Assembly: GCA_012934845.2 (NCBI GenBank)
Contig: WNNJ02000199.1
Span: 62,001-126,000 of the forward strand
Source: Pomphorhynchus laevis
Taxonomy: Eukaryota; Acanthocephala; Palaeacanthocephala; Echinorhynchida; Pomphorhynchidae
Direction of reading: 5' to 3'
Length of the DNA stretch: 64,000 nt
Shown here: in pieces, positions 12,301 to 21,143 of the stretch
Layout: every line of letters begins with the position of its first letter
Position numbering within the stretch: position 1 is the stretch's first letter
Translations under genes and position numbers: made by a program
Notes under the pieces: generated by a model
Told to the model about the DNA's origin: nothing
Seen by the model: the letters and a program-made list of their open reading frames with translations, nothing else
The model's database searches: none

Positions 12301-13324
12301 ATTAGCTTTTCTATAATGCATCATTGTTCAATTAAAACTTTTGCAGTTCTTTTAAAGTCACAATTTAATTTTTAAATTACAAATATATCGTTTAATTAAC
12401 CAAAGACGTATTATATTCGATAAGTACGTAGTTGTAATTATTGATTTTAAACCGAAGTTATTTCATTTAAATTTATATTTATAAATTTTATTTCGTTATT
12501 ATACATTATGTTTACATTTCAAAGACTTAACGACATTATTGTCCCATCTTTCACAATCTATGTCACATTTAGTTCGTGAATTCAAATTTTCTAAGTTTAA
12601 ATAGTGTATCCTTTTAATGTGAGTCACCAGGCATCCGGTTCTTTAAATATATGATTCGTTAGACATGCGATTCAATGCTTGTTCATTTATACAACGCTAG
12701 CAACCGTATATATTTATCAATACACTATAAATGAATGCAAAATGGTCTATAACAGAACCATTATTTTTCGCATATTGGCAAATTAATATTATAACTGAAT
12801 TAATATATACTTTATATCAACAACGGCGACGTGGTAGAATCTCAGCGACAAAATGAAAAATTAATTTAATAAATCGTTTATTAACTTAACAATAAAATTA
12901 AATAAAAAATTAAATTTTATCAAAAAATTAAAGTAAAATATTCAATAACATACCAAATATACCTCAATCAATACACCAATATTAAGTTTTAACAAAAATG
13001 GCGATTGAAATTAGAGTTAATAATGCCTTTGTTCCTATGCTACTTTTAGTCGGTCGATAAATGGTATCTTGATCCTGACACAGATGTACTTTTTATCACA
13101 GTGAGAATTATTCCTAGAAAGAAATGTTACTCTCGTGATGTGGTATTAATAAGGCGTTTATTTTCAAGTATCGCTCTTTTAACTTTATCGTATTACAGGC
13201 AGCGCTGCTCAAAAATCACGGTGAAGGAGTCAAAGCAATCGCAAATGCCGCACAAGATAACCTAATGGAAACATTTCGTTGTGACGTATGCTTGAAACTT
13301 AATGTTGAATTGAAATCAAAATAA
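400..13324 (+). CDS. ERAL1: ERAL1-like mitochondrial GTPase (Era family), 11 exons
   Basis: In animals ERAL1 is a GTPase that binds mitochondrial 12S rRNA and assists assembly of the small mitoribosomal subunit. I reconstructed the exons by hand: 400-451, 495-622, 4099-4176, 4242-4291, 5510-5571, 5615-5727, 6327-6616, 9128-9371, 12134-12283, 13050-13134 and 13203-13324. All introns are GT-AG and the phases close to about 457 residues (human about 437). Visible motifs are P-loop GAPNSGKS (residues 43-50), the G2 region NTTRHRITG, G3 LDTPG, G4 NKID (split by intron 6) and G5 SAL. The C-terminal part aligns with the ERAL1 KH domain (IREIMFEMLPQEIPYAI, then HGEG). The basic, hydroxylated N-terminus fits a mitochondrial presequence. 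Start 400 rests on a 43-nt first intron; a start at 506 is the alternative. The exon 10/11 junction is uncertain: donors at 13140 or 13143 with an acceptor before 13199 also keep frame. Big introns are full of repeats. Confidence 0.93.
790..1030 (+). repeat. AT-rich interspersed repeat R1, copy 1
   Basis: This shares the order of motifs seen in other copies: a TTATACATCGT block, TTATTAGTCAATTAATAAA, a T/A-rich middle, then ATAAAATACGTTGACTTAG near the end. It is diverged, lies in ERAL1 intron 2 and has no coding potential. Confidence 0.55.
1029..1103. repeat. 25-bp tandem repeat, three units
   Basis: Three consecutive 25-base units begin at 1029, 1054 and 1079, each starting ATTCAAT and containing TTAGAACATTT. 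The first two are identical and the third has three changes. It is in ERAL1 intron 2. Confidence 0.9.
1285..1545 (+). repeat. AT-rich interspersed repeat R1, copy 2
   Basis: It has the fullest form of the family's GC-richer head (TTCCTCCTGATGACCT), then ATCGTCTGTTTTTTATTA, a T/A-rich body, and CCGTATAAAATAC near the end. Lies in ERAL1 intron 2. Confidence 0.65.
1665..1880 (+). repeat. AT-rich interspersed repeat R1, copy 3
   Basis: The head CAGTACCTTCTGATGACCT is followed by CATCGTCTGTTATTTATTAG and a T/A-rich body. The upstream ATATAATT-rich stretch (from about 1620) is almost identical to 23208-23270, so these two copies are close relatives. Confidence 0.65.
2100..2300 (+). repeat. AT-rich interspersed repeat R1, copy 4 (diverged)
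   Basis: Weaker match: ATATACATCGTATATTATT, AATTCATAAAAATTACG and a terminal GTAAACTCAGTTTT block in the family order. The head is missing or too diverged to see. Confidence 0.45.
3640..3960 (+). repeat. AT-rich interspersed repeat R1, copy 5
   Basis: One of the best copies: it starts near AGAGGTCGAAACCTGATAGC, then TTTCCTCCTGATGAAC, CATCTGTTATTTATTAGTC, a long T/A-rich body, and the terminal AAACTCAGTTAGTTACTCTG motif. Lies in ERAL1 intron 2, ending about 140 bases before exon 3. Confidence 0.65.
4408..4446. repeat. Hairpin with 16-nt arms
   Basis: The arms TTATGCTTCGTGGTCA and TGACTACGAAGCGTAA pair with two mismatches, both of which would be G-U in RNA, around a 7-nt loop. It lies in ERAL1 intron 4. 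Function is unknown; it could be a remnant of a small inverted-repeat element. Confidence 0.7.
5238..5306. repeat. 24-bp palindromic AT tandem repeat, about 2.9 units
   Basis: Units of 24 bases start at 5238, 5262 and 5286. Each contains TCTAAATATATTAGA, which is itself a palindrome, so the stretch could form cruciforms. Lies in ERAL1 intron 4. Confidence 0.85.
6885..7180 (-). repeat. AT-rich interspersed repeat R1, copy 6
   Basis: Reverse orientation. The end motif CAGCTAACTGAGTCTACGTA comes first, then the T/A-rich body, AATAAATAACAGACG, and the head as AGGTCATCAGAAGAAATTGC. Lies in ERAL1 intron 7. Confidence 0.6.
7225..7440 (-). repeat. AT-rich interspersed repeat R1, copy 7
   Basis: Adjacent to copy 6 in the same orientation: AAAAGTCAATTTTTATGC, GCTAATAAATAACAGACGC, then ATCAGAAGGAAATGCTATGC and TCAGGTTTCGGTCCC. 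The outer head (to about 7440) is better preserved here than in most copies. Confidence 0.6.
7838..8153 (-). repeat. tRNA-related SINE-like repeat, copy A
   Basis: On the minus strand this reads: about 80 bases of unique head, then CAGCTTAGTGG (pol III A-box-like), GAGTTCAAATCC (B-box-like) about 35 nt downstream, then a 170-base body containing CTGGGTCAGCAGCTGATGAG. The boxes match the tRNA-type internal promoter pattern. The extra sequence 5' of the A box is unusual for a simple tRNA SINE, so another non-autonomous element is possible. Lies in ERAL1 intron 7. Confidence 0.65.
8164..8360 (+). repeat. SINE-like repeat, copy B (3' part only)
   Basis: The body and 3' end of the same element in opposite orientation to copy A, nearly identical over about 160 bases. 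It starts at GATCAGCATCAGTCAACGG, i.e. just after the B box, so head and pol III boxes are absent. Confidence 0.7.
8404..8560 (+). repeat. SINE-like repeat, copy C (5' part only)
   Basis: The 5' part of the element, from the GTGATCCGG head through the A-box-like CAGCTTAGTGG, ending after GTTGCG and a rearranged stretch. With copy B it makes a 3'-part-then-5'-part order, as if cut from a head-to-tail dimer or a circular form. Confidence 0.65.
9440..10790 (-). mobile_element. Penelope-like retroelement, broken and rearranged
   Basis: Minus-strand reading shows Penelope-type RT motifs: WNPKLHKNPIKHRLICSAFK (10432-10719), YDFSTLYTNLDL (10020-10301), a GVPIGDNSSPIIAD/GVPMRGNSSQ block, and YIDDICVFN (9773-9997), followed by a diverged downstream region (9480-9760) that also occurs at 15900-16200. 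The GVP block is present twice, at 9895-10010 and 10305-10430, out of the normal order, so the copy has been duplicated or rearranged internally. Several stops separate the blocks. No GIY-YIG domain was recognised. Lies in ERAL1 introns, mostly intron 8. Confidence 0.8.
10915..11275 (-). repeat. AT-rich interspersed repeat R1, copy 8
   Basis: Reverse orientation: a doubled ATCAGCTAAC end motif (10918-10965), the T/A-rich body, AAAACAGACGATGTATCAG, then AGGTCATCAGGAGGAACTGC and a well-kept outer head to about 11275. Probably the most complete copy in this orientation. Lies in ERAL1 intron 8. Confidence 0.65.
11280..11390 (-). mobile_element. Penelope-like fragment
   Basis: The minus strand encodes IKNKFKLLIGNSLWMDNKK, matching the end of the Penelope-like reading at 15832 (IKNKFKLLSGKFL). 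It is only about 100 bases; the rest of that open stretch is AT-rich filler. Confidence 0.55.
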
Positions 13325-13377
13325 ATGTTCTGTTTTGTTTTATTGATGATCTTAAATGATCATCAAACCGATTAAAC

Positions 13378-13435
13378 CGTTTGTGGAAATTTCTGCCCCA
13401 GTGTAAATTTCTGCCTTAATTTTTTTGATTTCAAA
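13378..13435 (+). repeat. Imperfect inverted repeat, left arm (pairs with 15600-15662)
   Basis: About 54 bases, containing AAATTTCTGCC twice, match the reverse complement of 15600-15662 at roughly four bases in five. The two arms bracket the DD41D transposon and the 295-bp dimer, so they may be termini of a larger element into which the transposon inserted. Confidence 0.5.
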
Positions 13436-13615
13436 AAAGACACTTAAGCACGAAGGAGCAGAACAATATAATCTGGATACAATCTTCAAAGAACAAGATG
13501 AATTGTATCTACAGGATTTTTCATGTTCGAGTTTCTTTTTAAAATTGGAATTAAACACACATTGTGAAAGAAAAATCATATATTTTTTGTCGATGTATAG
13601 TACACGTTCTACAAT

Positions 13616-14197
13616 TTAAGAATGATAAACGATATCGTGTAAATGCCCACCGCGGGAACGCTTACAGACGTCAATCCTTTTGCCTAAATTTTCAATTACA
13701 TTTCGGCATATTTGTGGTTCTATCTCCTTAATTTTGCGCCGAATGTTGTCTTTTAGTGCTTCAATTGATTCTGATTTGTTAGCATAAACCCTGTCTTTAA
13801 GATGGCCCCACAGAAAATAATCCAAAGGTGTTAAATCCGGAGATCTTGGGGGCCAATTTGCGTCTGCATTTCGGGAGAGTATTCTTCCCTTGAATTTCAA
13901 TTCCAATAGCTTTATTGTTTCATTAGCTCTATGGCATGTCGCACCGTCTTGTTGAAACCACATATCCTCCATATCCATGATATCAACAATAGCGTAAAAG
14001 AAAGTTGTGAGCATTTCCCGATATCGCAGTCTGTTGAAGGTAAGCGCATTTCCATATGCGTTCTCGAAGAAAAACGGTTCAATGACTCCACCATACCAAA
14101 ATGCGCACCAAACAGTTACACGAGAGGAGTGTAGTGGATTCTCTACATACTGCCGTGGATTTTCCAGTGCCCAAATCCGGCAATTCTGTTTGTTCAC
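13616..14197 (-). pseudogene. DD41D transposase, C-terminal catalytic half
   Basis: Encodes NKQNCRIW, VTVWCAFW, QQDGATCHRA with the second catalytic Asp, and TPLDYFLWG with the third. There are 41 residues between the second and third Asp, which defines the DD41D spacing of the rosa group within IS630-Tc1-mariner. The frame is open to its natural stop (TAA at 13616). It is separated from the N-terminal half by the frame disruptions noted there. Confidence 0.9.
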
Positions 14198-14267
14198 ATA
14201 GCCATTTAAATAAAAATGGCTTCATCTGTAAAGATGATTTTTTTCCAGCAAAATCATGAGGTTGTCG

Positions 14268-14771
14268 CTAAACAAAATCAGAGAATTGTCGACGTTGCTG
14301 GTGGTAGTTAGGCTTTAACTCTTGCACCAGCTGAATTTTGTAAGGCTTGAGAACTAAGTCCTGAGGCAAAATTCTCCATGTGGTCGTTGCAGATAGGCCC
14401 AATTGATGTGAACGTCGTTCAATCGATAAATTTTTATCTTTCTCGATGCTTTCGCGAACAGCAGCGATATTTTTAGCTGAACGCATCGGACGATTGCGCT
14501 CTGGTGTACTTCTGTCTTGTACCGATTCAGTCGACCCAAATTTTTCGACCAACTTCCTTATTCCCGGCTCCGTAGGACGATCATATCGACCAAAAATTTG
14601 GACAATTTTGCGAAATGTTGTTTTTACTGCTCCACCATTTTCGTAGTGGATTTTTATTATGTTTATAGGGTTCTCAAGCGAAATACAATCCATTTCAGTA
14701 AATCGTGAACCTTCTACTTGATATCTGGAAAACGTTTTTTTGAAACCGTGATAGTTGTCAGAACAATACAT
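14268..14771 (-). pseudogene. DD41D transposase, N-terminal half
   Basis: 167 codons encode the DNA-binding half: two helix-turn-helix-like regions (around NIIKIHYENGGAVKTTFRKI and LSIERRSHQLGLSATTTWRI) with a basic linker carrying RNRPMRSAKNIAAVRESI. These are typical of mariner/Tc transposases, which bind their own terminal repeats. The reading frame is lost after QFSDFV, about 70 bases before the second piece resumes. Two or three frame disruptions lie in 14205-14275, where the first catalytic Asp can still be read as FTDEA. Confidence 0.88.
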
Positions 14772-14825
14772 TTTTTAAAAGAAACTCGAACTTGAAAGAC
14801 CCTGTATAATGGCTATAAATATTGT

Positions 14826-15410
14826 ACAAATATGGATAAAACTTAAATGATTGACGGGTAGAATATTAAAAAGTAAAACTATGAATATATCAAATTATTA
14901 TATATCGGGAAGGGGGAATAAAGGGTTAGTAAAAGATGTAATATTGTAGTTTATAATATTAATTTGAGTGAAAAGTTTTAAATATGTGGTAGTATATTCT
15001 AAGAAAAACCTTTAAATACTGAGGATATTTGTTTATCGGGAACAGGGGTAAGAGGGGTAAGTAGGGAAGTATTGTTGTTCATAATAAATTTCACAACATT
15101 GATTCGGCTGGGCCAATGTTTAAATATGGAAAAAACTTTAAATGATTGATGTGTAGAATATAAATAAAAACTGATTATATCGAATTATTATGTATCGGTA
15201 AGGGGGAATATGGAGTTGGTACAAGCTGTAATACATAATGTAGTTCATAATGTAAATTTAGGTGAAAAATTTTAGACATGTAATATATTCTAAGGGTAAC
15301 CTTTGAATACTGCGAATATTTGTTTATCGAGGACATTAGGTAAAAGTGGTTAGTAAGGAATGTATGTTCATAATATATTTTAATATATTTGATTTATTCA
15401 TAATATATTA
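14826..15410. repeat. Diverged tandem dimer, unit about 295 bp
   Basis: Two consecutive units start near 14831 and 15126 and share blocks in order: AAATGATTGA, AATTATTAT.TATCGG, AAGGGGGAATA, ATATTCTAAG and ATATTTGTTTATCG. They differ at many positions. I see no coding sequence. The unit lies between the DD41D transposon and the right inverted arm at 15600. Confidence 0.7.
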
Positions 15411-15599
15411 TGAATGACAATTACCACCAACAACACCAACTTTGAATAAAATTTGTTTAAAACATGTAATACATCGAGCTGATCGCATGAAGATATAATT
15501 GGCGTCTTTATTTAAATTTTTGTTTATCTATATAAACAAAAATTGATTAGTTATTGATTTTATTATTTATTATTTCTATTTATTAATGGAAACTTATTG

Positions 15600-15662
15600 A
15601 TTTTCTTATATTTTATTTTGAAATAAAAAATAAGGCAGAAATTTCCGCTGGGACGAAAATTT
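15600..15662 (-). repeat. Imperfect inverted repeat, right arm (pairs with 13378-13435)
   Basis: Reverse complement partner of 13378-13435, with the conserved GGAAATTTCTGCCTT core and flanking TTTCAAAA. See the left arm. Confidence 0.5.
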
Positions 15663-15779
15663 ACCGCTTAAAAGTTAATATTTATTTTTATTATTTTGTT
15701 GATTTATATATTTATATATTATTTATATATTTATATATTTATTTTATAGTAAACTGATGTTTTATAGTAAGCTAGTTTA

Positions 15780-16300
15780 AAATATGTAGTATCTAGTATC
15801 TTATTCTAATGCAAAGTATATTATTTATTATTCATAAAAATTTGCCACTTAAGAGTTTAAATTTATTCTTTATATTATTGTGTTGATTTATATATTTTAC
15901 TATTTTCTGCTTGATGTTATTTTTATAGTAACCTAGTTTAAAATATGTATCTATTAAATTATTTAAATGATTTTGAAGAAAGCCAATATCATTACATATT
16001 GTTGCAATTCTTAAAATTTCATTATTTAATGTATTATATTTTATATTATATGGTATGCATGAATGCTCATGCAAAAATATGTTTCTTGTAAATTTAAATA
16101 TGTCATCTTTACGATATAAATTAATAGTAGTTTTAGTTAATGTTAATTTAATATTCATATCTAGATATATTCCTTCTTTATCATTAATATTGGTTTTGTT
16201 AAGAATAAGGCTTTCTGGATAAATTTGTTCACTAATTGAATAAAAATTATTAGAATTAAATACACATATATCATCAATGTAACGAAACATATATTTCGTA
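15780..16300 (-). mobile_element. Penelope-like RT C-terminal fragment
   Basis: A 152-codon open reading (15832-16290) begins at FRYIDDICVFNSNN, the RT catalytic motif, and runs through YLDMNIKLTLTKTTINLYRK and NEILRIATICNDIGFLQNHL to IKNKFKLLSGKFL. It is better preserved than the matching part at 9480-9990. The N-terminal RT half is absent, and AT-rich sequence follows on both sides. Confidence 0.8.
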
Positions 16301-16439
16301 AATTAAGAATGAATTATGTCATTCTTTAAGTTGGAAGACAACAAATGACTATAATCTAAGTATTTTTCGATAAATGTTATTTTAATGAATGAAAAATTCA
16401 TATATAAAGATATATAAAATATATGAAATTTTTATATGA

Positions 16440-16560
16440 TAAAATTTTTTTAGTTGATGTAAATTTAATGCTTATATCTAGATATACACCTTCTTTATCA
16501 TCATTAGTTTTTTAAGAATAAGGATGAATTTGTTCGCTTATTGAAAAACAATCTTGTACA
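16440..16560 (-). mobile_element. Short Penelope-like fragment
   Basis: About 110 bases repeat the region 16140-16260, with shared ATATCTAGATATA and CCTTCTTTATCAT, but with small gaps. It is a truncated second copy or a local duplication. Confidence 0.6.
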
Positions 16561-16574
16561 TTTAATTTAACTTG

Positions 16575-16915
16575 ATTGCATCTGTGAGCTAAATTTTCCT
16601 AATTGTGGCACGACATTATCCTCACAAGTATTGATCTTATTTTTGATACAGCAGGACGCTACTAATCAGTCTGGGTGGGTCTCATCAGCTGCTGACCCAG
16701 ACCTACATTTCACGTTTCGACCCTTATTATCTGCTTTCTCCGTACATTGATGCTGATCGAATTTGAACTCAAGACGTATGTATCGCGATTCAACGCTACA
16801 TCCACTAGACTGGATGCTCAATTGGTGTAGAAATACATTTATGTATATTACTTTAAGAAGGGGATCGTATTCGAATGGTCTATTAGAAACCTAACTTATG
16901 CGTGTGATCCGCTAG
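16575..16915 (-). repeat. SINE-like repeat, full-length copy D
   Basis: Contains in one piece everything split between copies A-C: 3' end (GCATCTGTGAGCTAAATTTT), body, B-box-like and A-box-like regions, and the 5' head with GGGGATCGTATTC and GTGTGATCCGCTAG. It is about 340 bp, orientation minus, and is the reference for the family in this window. Confidence 0.7.
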
Positions 16916-16929
16916 CAGGATCATTGCTT

Positions 16930-17690
16930 TTAGATCGTTAGAATACGATCGTTAGAATTTATTTTAAGGTTTTAAGACAGCTCCATGACTGTATTTTACG
17001 TATTTAAACTCGTTAATGTTTACACATTATTTTTACATAGTGAGTGGGTTATATCTCCGACCTGACCGCAGATACATTTTCACTGTTAATATGCGGCTAA
17101 ACCGCAATGGAATTCATTATTGATAAGATAAATTTGTTTATCATTCGAAACTCGATGCGTTAGTTATGACGACGACTCATTTACTGAAACCGTAATCAAT
17201 ACAATGAATCATTTCAACTTGTAGTTGTTCTCAATTTTAGAAATCCTAGATAGAGTTGTTATTTCTTTTTTTAATTAAAAGAAATAAGGCATTAGATTCA
17301 AGAAGATTAATTAATTCAAAAATTAATTCGTTCAAGGCATTAGATTCTTAAAGTTCATTATTTAAGTTCAGGCTAACCCAACTATGCAGCTATTATAGTT
17401 ATAATTATCCTTAGCATTTATTCCATACCTTCATCCGCTTATATTAGGAATAAAGTTTCCTTTAAATTAAAGATAAATGTAATATAAGTGATTAAAAATA
17501 TCATATATATATTGTTTGTCAATAAATTTATTTAAATAAATATTTATTAAATTATTATAATAATTTATTATATACAAATTACATGATTATCCAGCAAATT
17601 GTCTCTACTCATGCCAATTTAAAGCTCAACAAAATCTTTAATTTGATAAGCAGTCATTGTATGGTTTCTGTTTTATTTCCATCATACCGT
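16930..17690. other. Unassigned AT-rich stretch
   Basis: I see no gene, clear repeat or structured element here. The first 250 bases are less AT-rich than the rest. Low-level matches to jockey-like sequence may start near 17690. Confidence 0.5.
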
Positions 17691-18510
17691 CACTTACATA
17701 GAGTTGGGTAACCACCTTGATAGTTCTCCCAACCAGTGAGCTTTTCAATCTTGCTTGTAGGCGACGCAATTAGAAGTGATCAAACCCTTTATCCTGAAAA
17801 TCCTTCAGTAGAATTTCTATAGTACCACCAAGTTTTCATGGGTATATTAGTGGATGCTTGGTTCACTTAGCAGCTGGTAAAGTGTATCTCTTCTGCCGGG
17901 AGAACATTCGCCAGTTATCTATGGCTGTTTTTCTCGACTTTTCCGCTGCATTTACCTTATTCTCATTCCATTTGTTATCTCGTCTCTCAGATCCCTTAGA
18001 TTTCCTCAGAAGATAGTAAAGTGCATCGCTATTACCGGACAATATTTATCAGTTATATGTTGCTGTTTTATCGATTTTTTCGTTGTCTTTAACCGCATTT
18101 ATATTCCGGTGCTATATCCTCGAAGTGTTATCTCCTCTCGCAAATCCCTCGCTTTGCCTTCTGGAATTGTTAACATTGGAAATACTACTGTATCTTAAGC
18201 GCCTCTATCAATTGCTGGTGTACCTCAAGACTCTAGCCAAGACTCCAACCTCGTAATTTGCAGTTAGCTCAATCCAACTTCCTTAATCCTCCAAGATGCA
18301 AGTGGTTGTCTTTCATGGCACACCTGCAACAAGATAAAAGACAAAGAGAGACAATCTCAGCCTTCTCATCCATTATGACAAATCAACCCCTCCCTTTCTT
18401 TACATATGAAGTACGATATATGGATTTCATCATTCTGGTGAAAGATTCAGGACGACATATGATAGCGAGTTCAAGTGGAAAAGGACATGACGATCTACAG
18501 ATAAGTATTT
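17690..18510 (+). mobile_element. Jockey-like LINE fragment (family 3), decayed
   Basis: Reads like the LINE at 35760-38040: MAVFLDFSAAF and FVISSLRSLRFPQKIVKCI near 17920-18020, and FHGTPATRQKTKR near 18315, matching VFHDTPATKQKLKR. The fingers/palm piece occurs twice in a row (about 17895-18015 and 18030-18170), so the copy has an internal tandem duplication. It has several frame breaks. The YADD region is not recognisable. Confidence 0.7.
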
Positions 18511-18545
18511 CGAAAAATTAGGGCGCTAGAGAACAATTAATTTTT

Positions 18546-18797
18546 ATGAGAAACCAAGGAACGTGGCCAAAGGCAACAATGCCATCGAAATTCGACATGG
18601 ATGTTGATAACACATTATCAGAAGAGCGGAGCGAATCACTGAGAGAGACTCCTATTAAACGTAGACGACGGATAGCGAGATCATCACAATTGGTTCCAAG
18701 ATATAGTTATATAACAAATGTCAAGCGATTGTCGGGCAAATGTGTTGAGAAGGTCAGCAAGGTAGTTCCAAGTATTAACGATTCGCTGGAAGTATAG
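18546..18797 (+). other. 83-codon open frame, unrecognised
   Basis: Encodes a lysine/arginine-rich segment (PIKRRRRIARSSQ) after an acidic one. The last third overlaps the 3' end of the minus-strand CR1-like copy and is an antisense shadow. The first 150 bases could be the start of a LINE ORF1 or chance. I do not assign a function. Confidence 0.2.
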
Positions 18798-19860
18798 GGA
18801 TGTTCGTTAATAGCGTAATCCTTATGTTTTTTTAGCATAAACTGATGACCACGAAGTGAGGTTATATCATGCGTATGCATTAGCGATCTGAGTGGATGGC
18901 GATTGTATTGTAAAATCTGATAAGCTAGGCACCGGTCCGTTTTGTCGAGCATATCGAAGTGATCTCATTCACAAACTCCAGAGCCGATCCTGATATTCCA
19001 TATGTCTAACCGCTTTTACCATTTTAGTTGCTGATCGGAAGACTGACTCTAGATTATTGCGTTCTCGTAAGGTGATTGGGTAACAGGCCGACGAAGCATA
19101 TAGGAGGATGTTCAAAATAAGTGCTTGTGAGATTGTTTTGAAGCATAAGATGCCAATATGAACAAGAACTCGGCGAATCAGGCCGATGACTCTTCTCACT
19201 TTGGAACATGTAGTGTCAGTATGTAAACGTGTCGATAAGTTAGAACATGCATAAACACCTAAATCTATGTATGGGTTTGTCCTAAGAAAAACACTGCTGT
19301 TTATATGATAAATATGAGCTGACTCGGCCGGACGTCTTAATATGCAAATGTAGGCACACATTTTCAAATTAAATAATAGCCCGTTCAAAATCGACTAATC
19401 ATTTATGGTGTTAATATCATACTGCAAGATATCTACATCTGAGTCCAAAACTCTGGGGCGCCAGATTTTTAAATCATCAGCATAGAGAACACACTCAGAT
19501 CTATGTTTAAGAATGAGATCGTTAATGTATGTGCTAAAAAGAACTGGACCGAGTACAGTTCCCTGAGGTACTCCAAAATTTGTAGGGAAGCGATCATATA
19601 ATTCGTCGTTTACCCTTACGAAGCAATGACGGTCAGACAGAAATTCAGTAATCCAGCGAACTAAACACTCATCAAGGTGGATATTGCGCAGTTTTTGAAT
19701 TAAAATGCAAGACTGTATTAAATGCCTTAGATAAGTCGAAGAATATGGCGTCAACCGGAATGCCAGAATCATAATATCCGAAGTACGCTGGGAAGCAATA
19801 TCTGCAGTAGGCATTGCCAAAGAATATGGAGGCGCTGCTACACTACCTGAGAATTCTGAG
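18700..19860 (-). mobile_element. CR1-like LINE (family 1 relative), RT to 3' part
   Basis: The minus strand gives FFDLSKAFN, FGVPQGTVLGPVLFSTYIND and VLYADDLKIW (19395-19820), then thumb and C-terminal segments with RRVIGLIRRVLVHIGILCF and SACYPITLRERNN (18969-19388) and LRSLMHTHDITSLRGHQF (18707-18952). A frame change separates these blocks. Its ORF1 appears at 21775-22892; the endonuclease and first RT motifs are missing between them, where a family-2 LINE sits. The copy is therefore interrupted and partly deleted. Confidence 0.8.
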
Positions 19861-19915
19861 TTGGTAAGTTGTTTTCATCATGTGACAGTCTTTAATTGGT
19901 TCCTACTACGTACCA

Positions 19916-20528
19916 TATGCAACTCCTTGCAGCATAAAATCATCACTTCATTCAACTCTAAGACTCTCTGGCATACTTTTAACTCAATCCTTGCTCGCTC
20001 CTCTTCGCCGTGCAACATCAATGCCAATGATTATTCGTCATTTCTCCAGACTAAAGTATCCACGTTGCTCTCTCACACCCCGGTCTCCATCCTATCCCAC
20101 TCTGCCCCGCCTAGCCTCATCCTTCCAGAACTCTTTCATCTTCTCCCAGTCTCACCTACAGAAGTATCATCTGTCCTCATGTCCTTGCCCAACAAAACCT
20201 CACCTGCCGATCCCCTGCCTACTCACATATTAAAATCTATATGCTCATCGATATGGTCATTTCTCACAACCTTGTTTAACTCGCCCATCCGCAGTCGTAT
20301 CTTCCCTTCACACTGCAAATCCGCAATCGTTCGTCCCCTCCTTAAGAAACAATCGCTCGACCCCTCCCTTCCTTCTAGCTATCGCCCTATTTCACTACTC
20401 CCTACTCTTTCTAAGCTCTTAGAACGCCTCATCTTAATACAAATCAACGTTTATCTCTCCTCATCCAATCTCTACCCTCCTTTCCAATATGGTTCCGCTC
20501 TAATCACTCGACAGAAATCGCATGCATA
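19916..20528 (+). pseudogene. Family-2 LINE ORF2, N-terminal RT piece
   Basis: Carries the linker and first RT motifs of family 2: KSAIVRPLLKK and YRPISLLPTLSKLLERLI, followed by SSNLYPPFQYG. The frame is lost just after that motif (compare SNLYPPFQSAFRSNHSTEIA in the copy at 46192-47559), so RT is split into at least three frames. Confidence 0.85.
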
Positions 20529-20531
20529 AAA

Positions 20532-21143
20532 GTGTACAACGACTTACTCATTTCTCGAGACAAGGCTCTATATAGTGTTCTCATCTCCCTCGACCTCTCC
20601 TCCGCATTCGACATTGTCGACCACTCCGTCCTCCTTTCTCGCCTTCGTTATGATTACGGCTTTTCCTCCTCCGTAGCATGGTTCGCCTCATATCTATCCG
20701 ACCGTTCCTTTCGCGTCTGTTCTAATTCATCATCCTCCCCTCCCATCCCTATTTTTTGCGGGGTTCCACAAGGTTCAGTCCTAGGTCCCCTGCTTTTCTC
20801 TCTTCTGCTTGGCGATCTATCTCCGTTTATCAAACCTTACTCCTTTAAGGTCATGCAATATGCCGATGACATTCTAATCTATGCTCATGCACCCGCACAT
20901 CGCATACACGATATCGGCATTTCTGCCTCCAACTGTCTTTCTTCTATCTACAAACGTCTCTCAAATCTCCATCTCGTTCTAAACCCCGAAAAGTCCAATA
21001 TAATGTGGATCCTCCCCCGTAAGCCAAACATATCTCCTCCCACTGTATATTTTGCCTCATCGATCATCCCCATAGTCCACAATCTCACTTTCTTAGGCTT
21101 CCATTTCGATGATCACCTTTCCCTTAAACCCCTTCGTCCGTGA
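20532..21143 (+). pseudogene. Family-2 LINE ORF2, RT catalytic core
   Basis: 203 codons include ISLDLSSAFDIVDHSVLLSR (motif A), CGVPQGSVLGPLLFSLLLG (motif B) and MQYADDILIYA (motif C, the catalytic YADD). All catalytic aspartates are present. The frame shifts near 21110-21140; the C-terminal 194 codons continue in another frame at 21109-21693. Confidence 0.9.

Larger units (their letters stand above)
13512..14805 (-). mobile_element. DD41D mariner-like (rosa-type) DNA transposon
   Basis: A 1294-bp element with about 33-bp imperfect terminal inverted repeats, beginning CAGG and containing GTTCGAGTTTCTTTT at both ends. It is flanked by TA target duplications at 13510-13511 and 14806-14807. It holds one transposase gene on the minus strand (see the two pieces). 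It starts only 188 bases past the ERAL1 stop codon. Reading-frame damage shows that it is inactive as it stands. Confidence 0.92.

Noticed and set aside
9440-16300. Possible LTR-retrotransposon or virus-derived RT
   Set aside because: The motifs (PKLHK, DFSTLYT, YIDD) are those of Penelope-like elements; no gag, protease, integrase or long terminal repeats were seen. I found no LTR, Polinton or viral remnant anywhere in the window.
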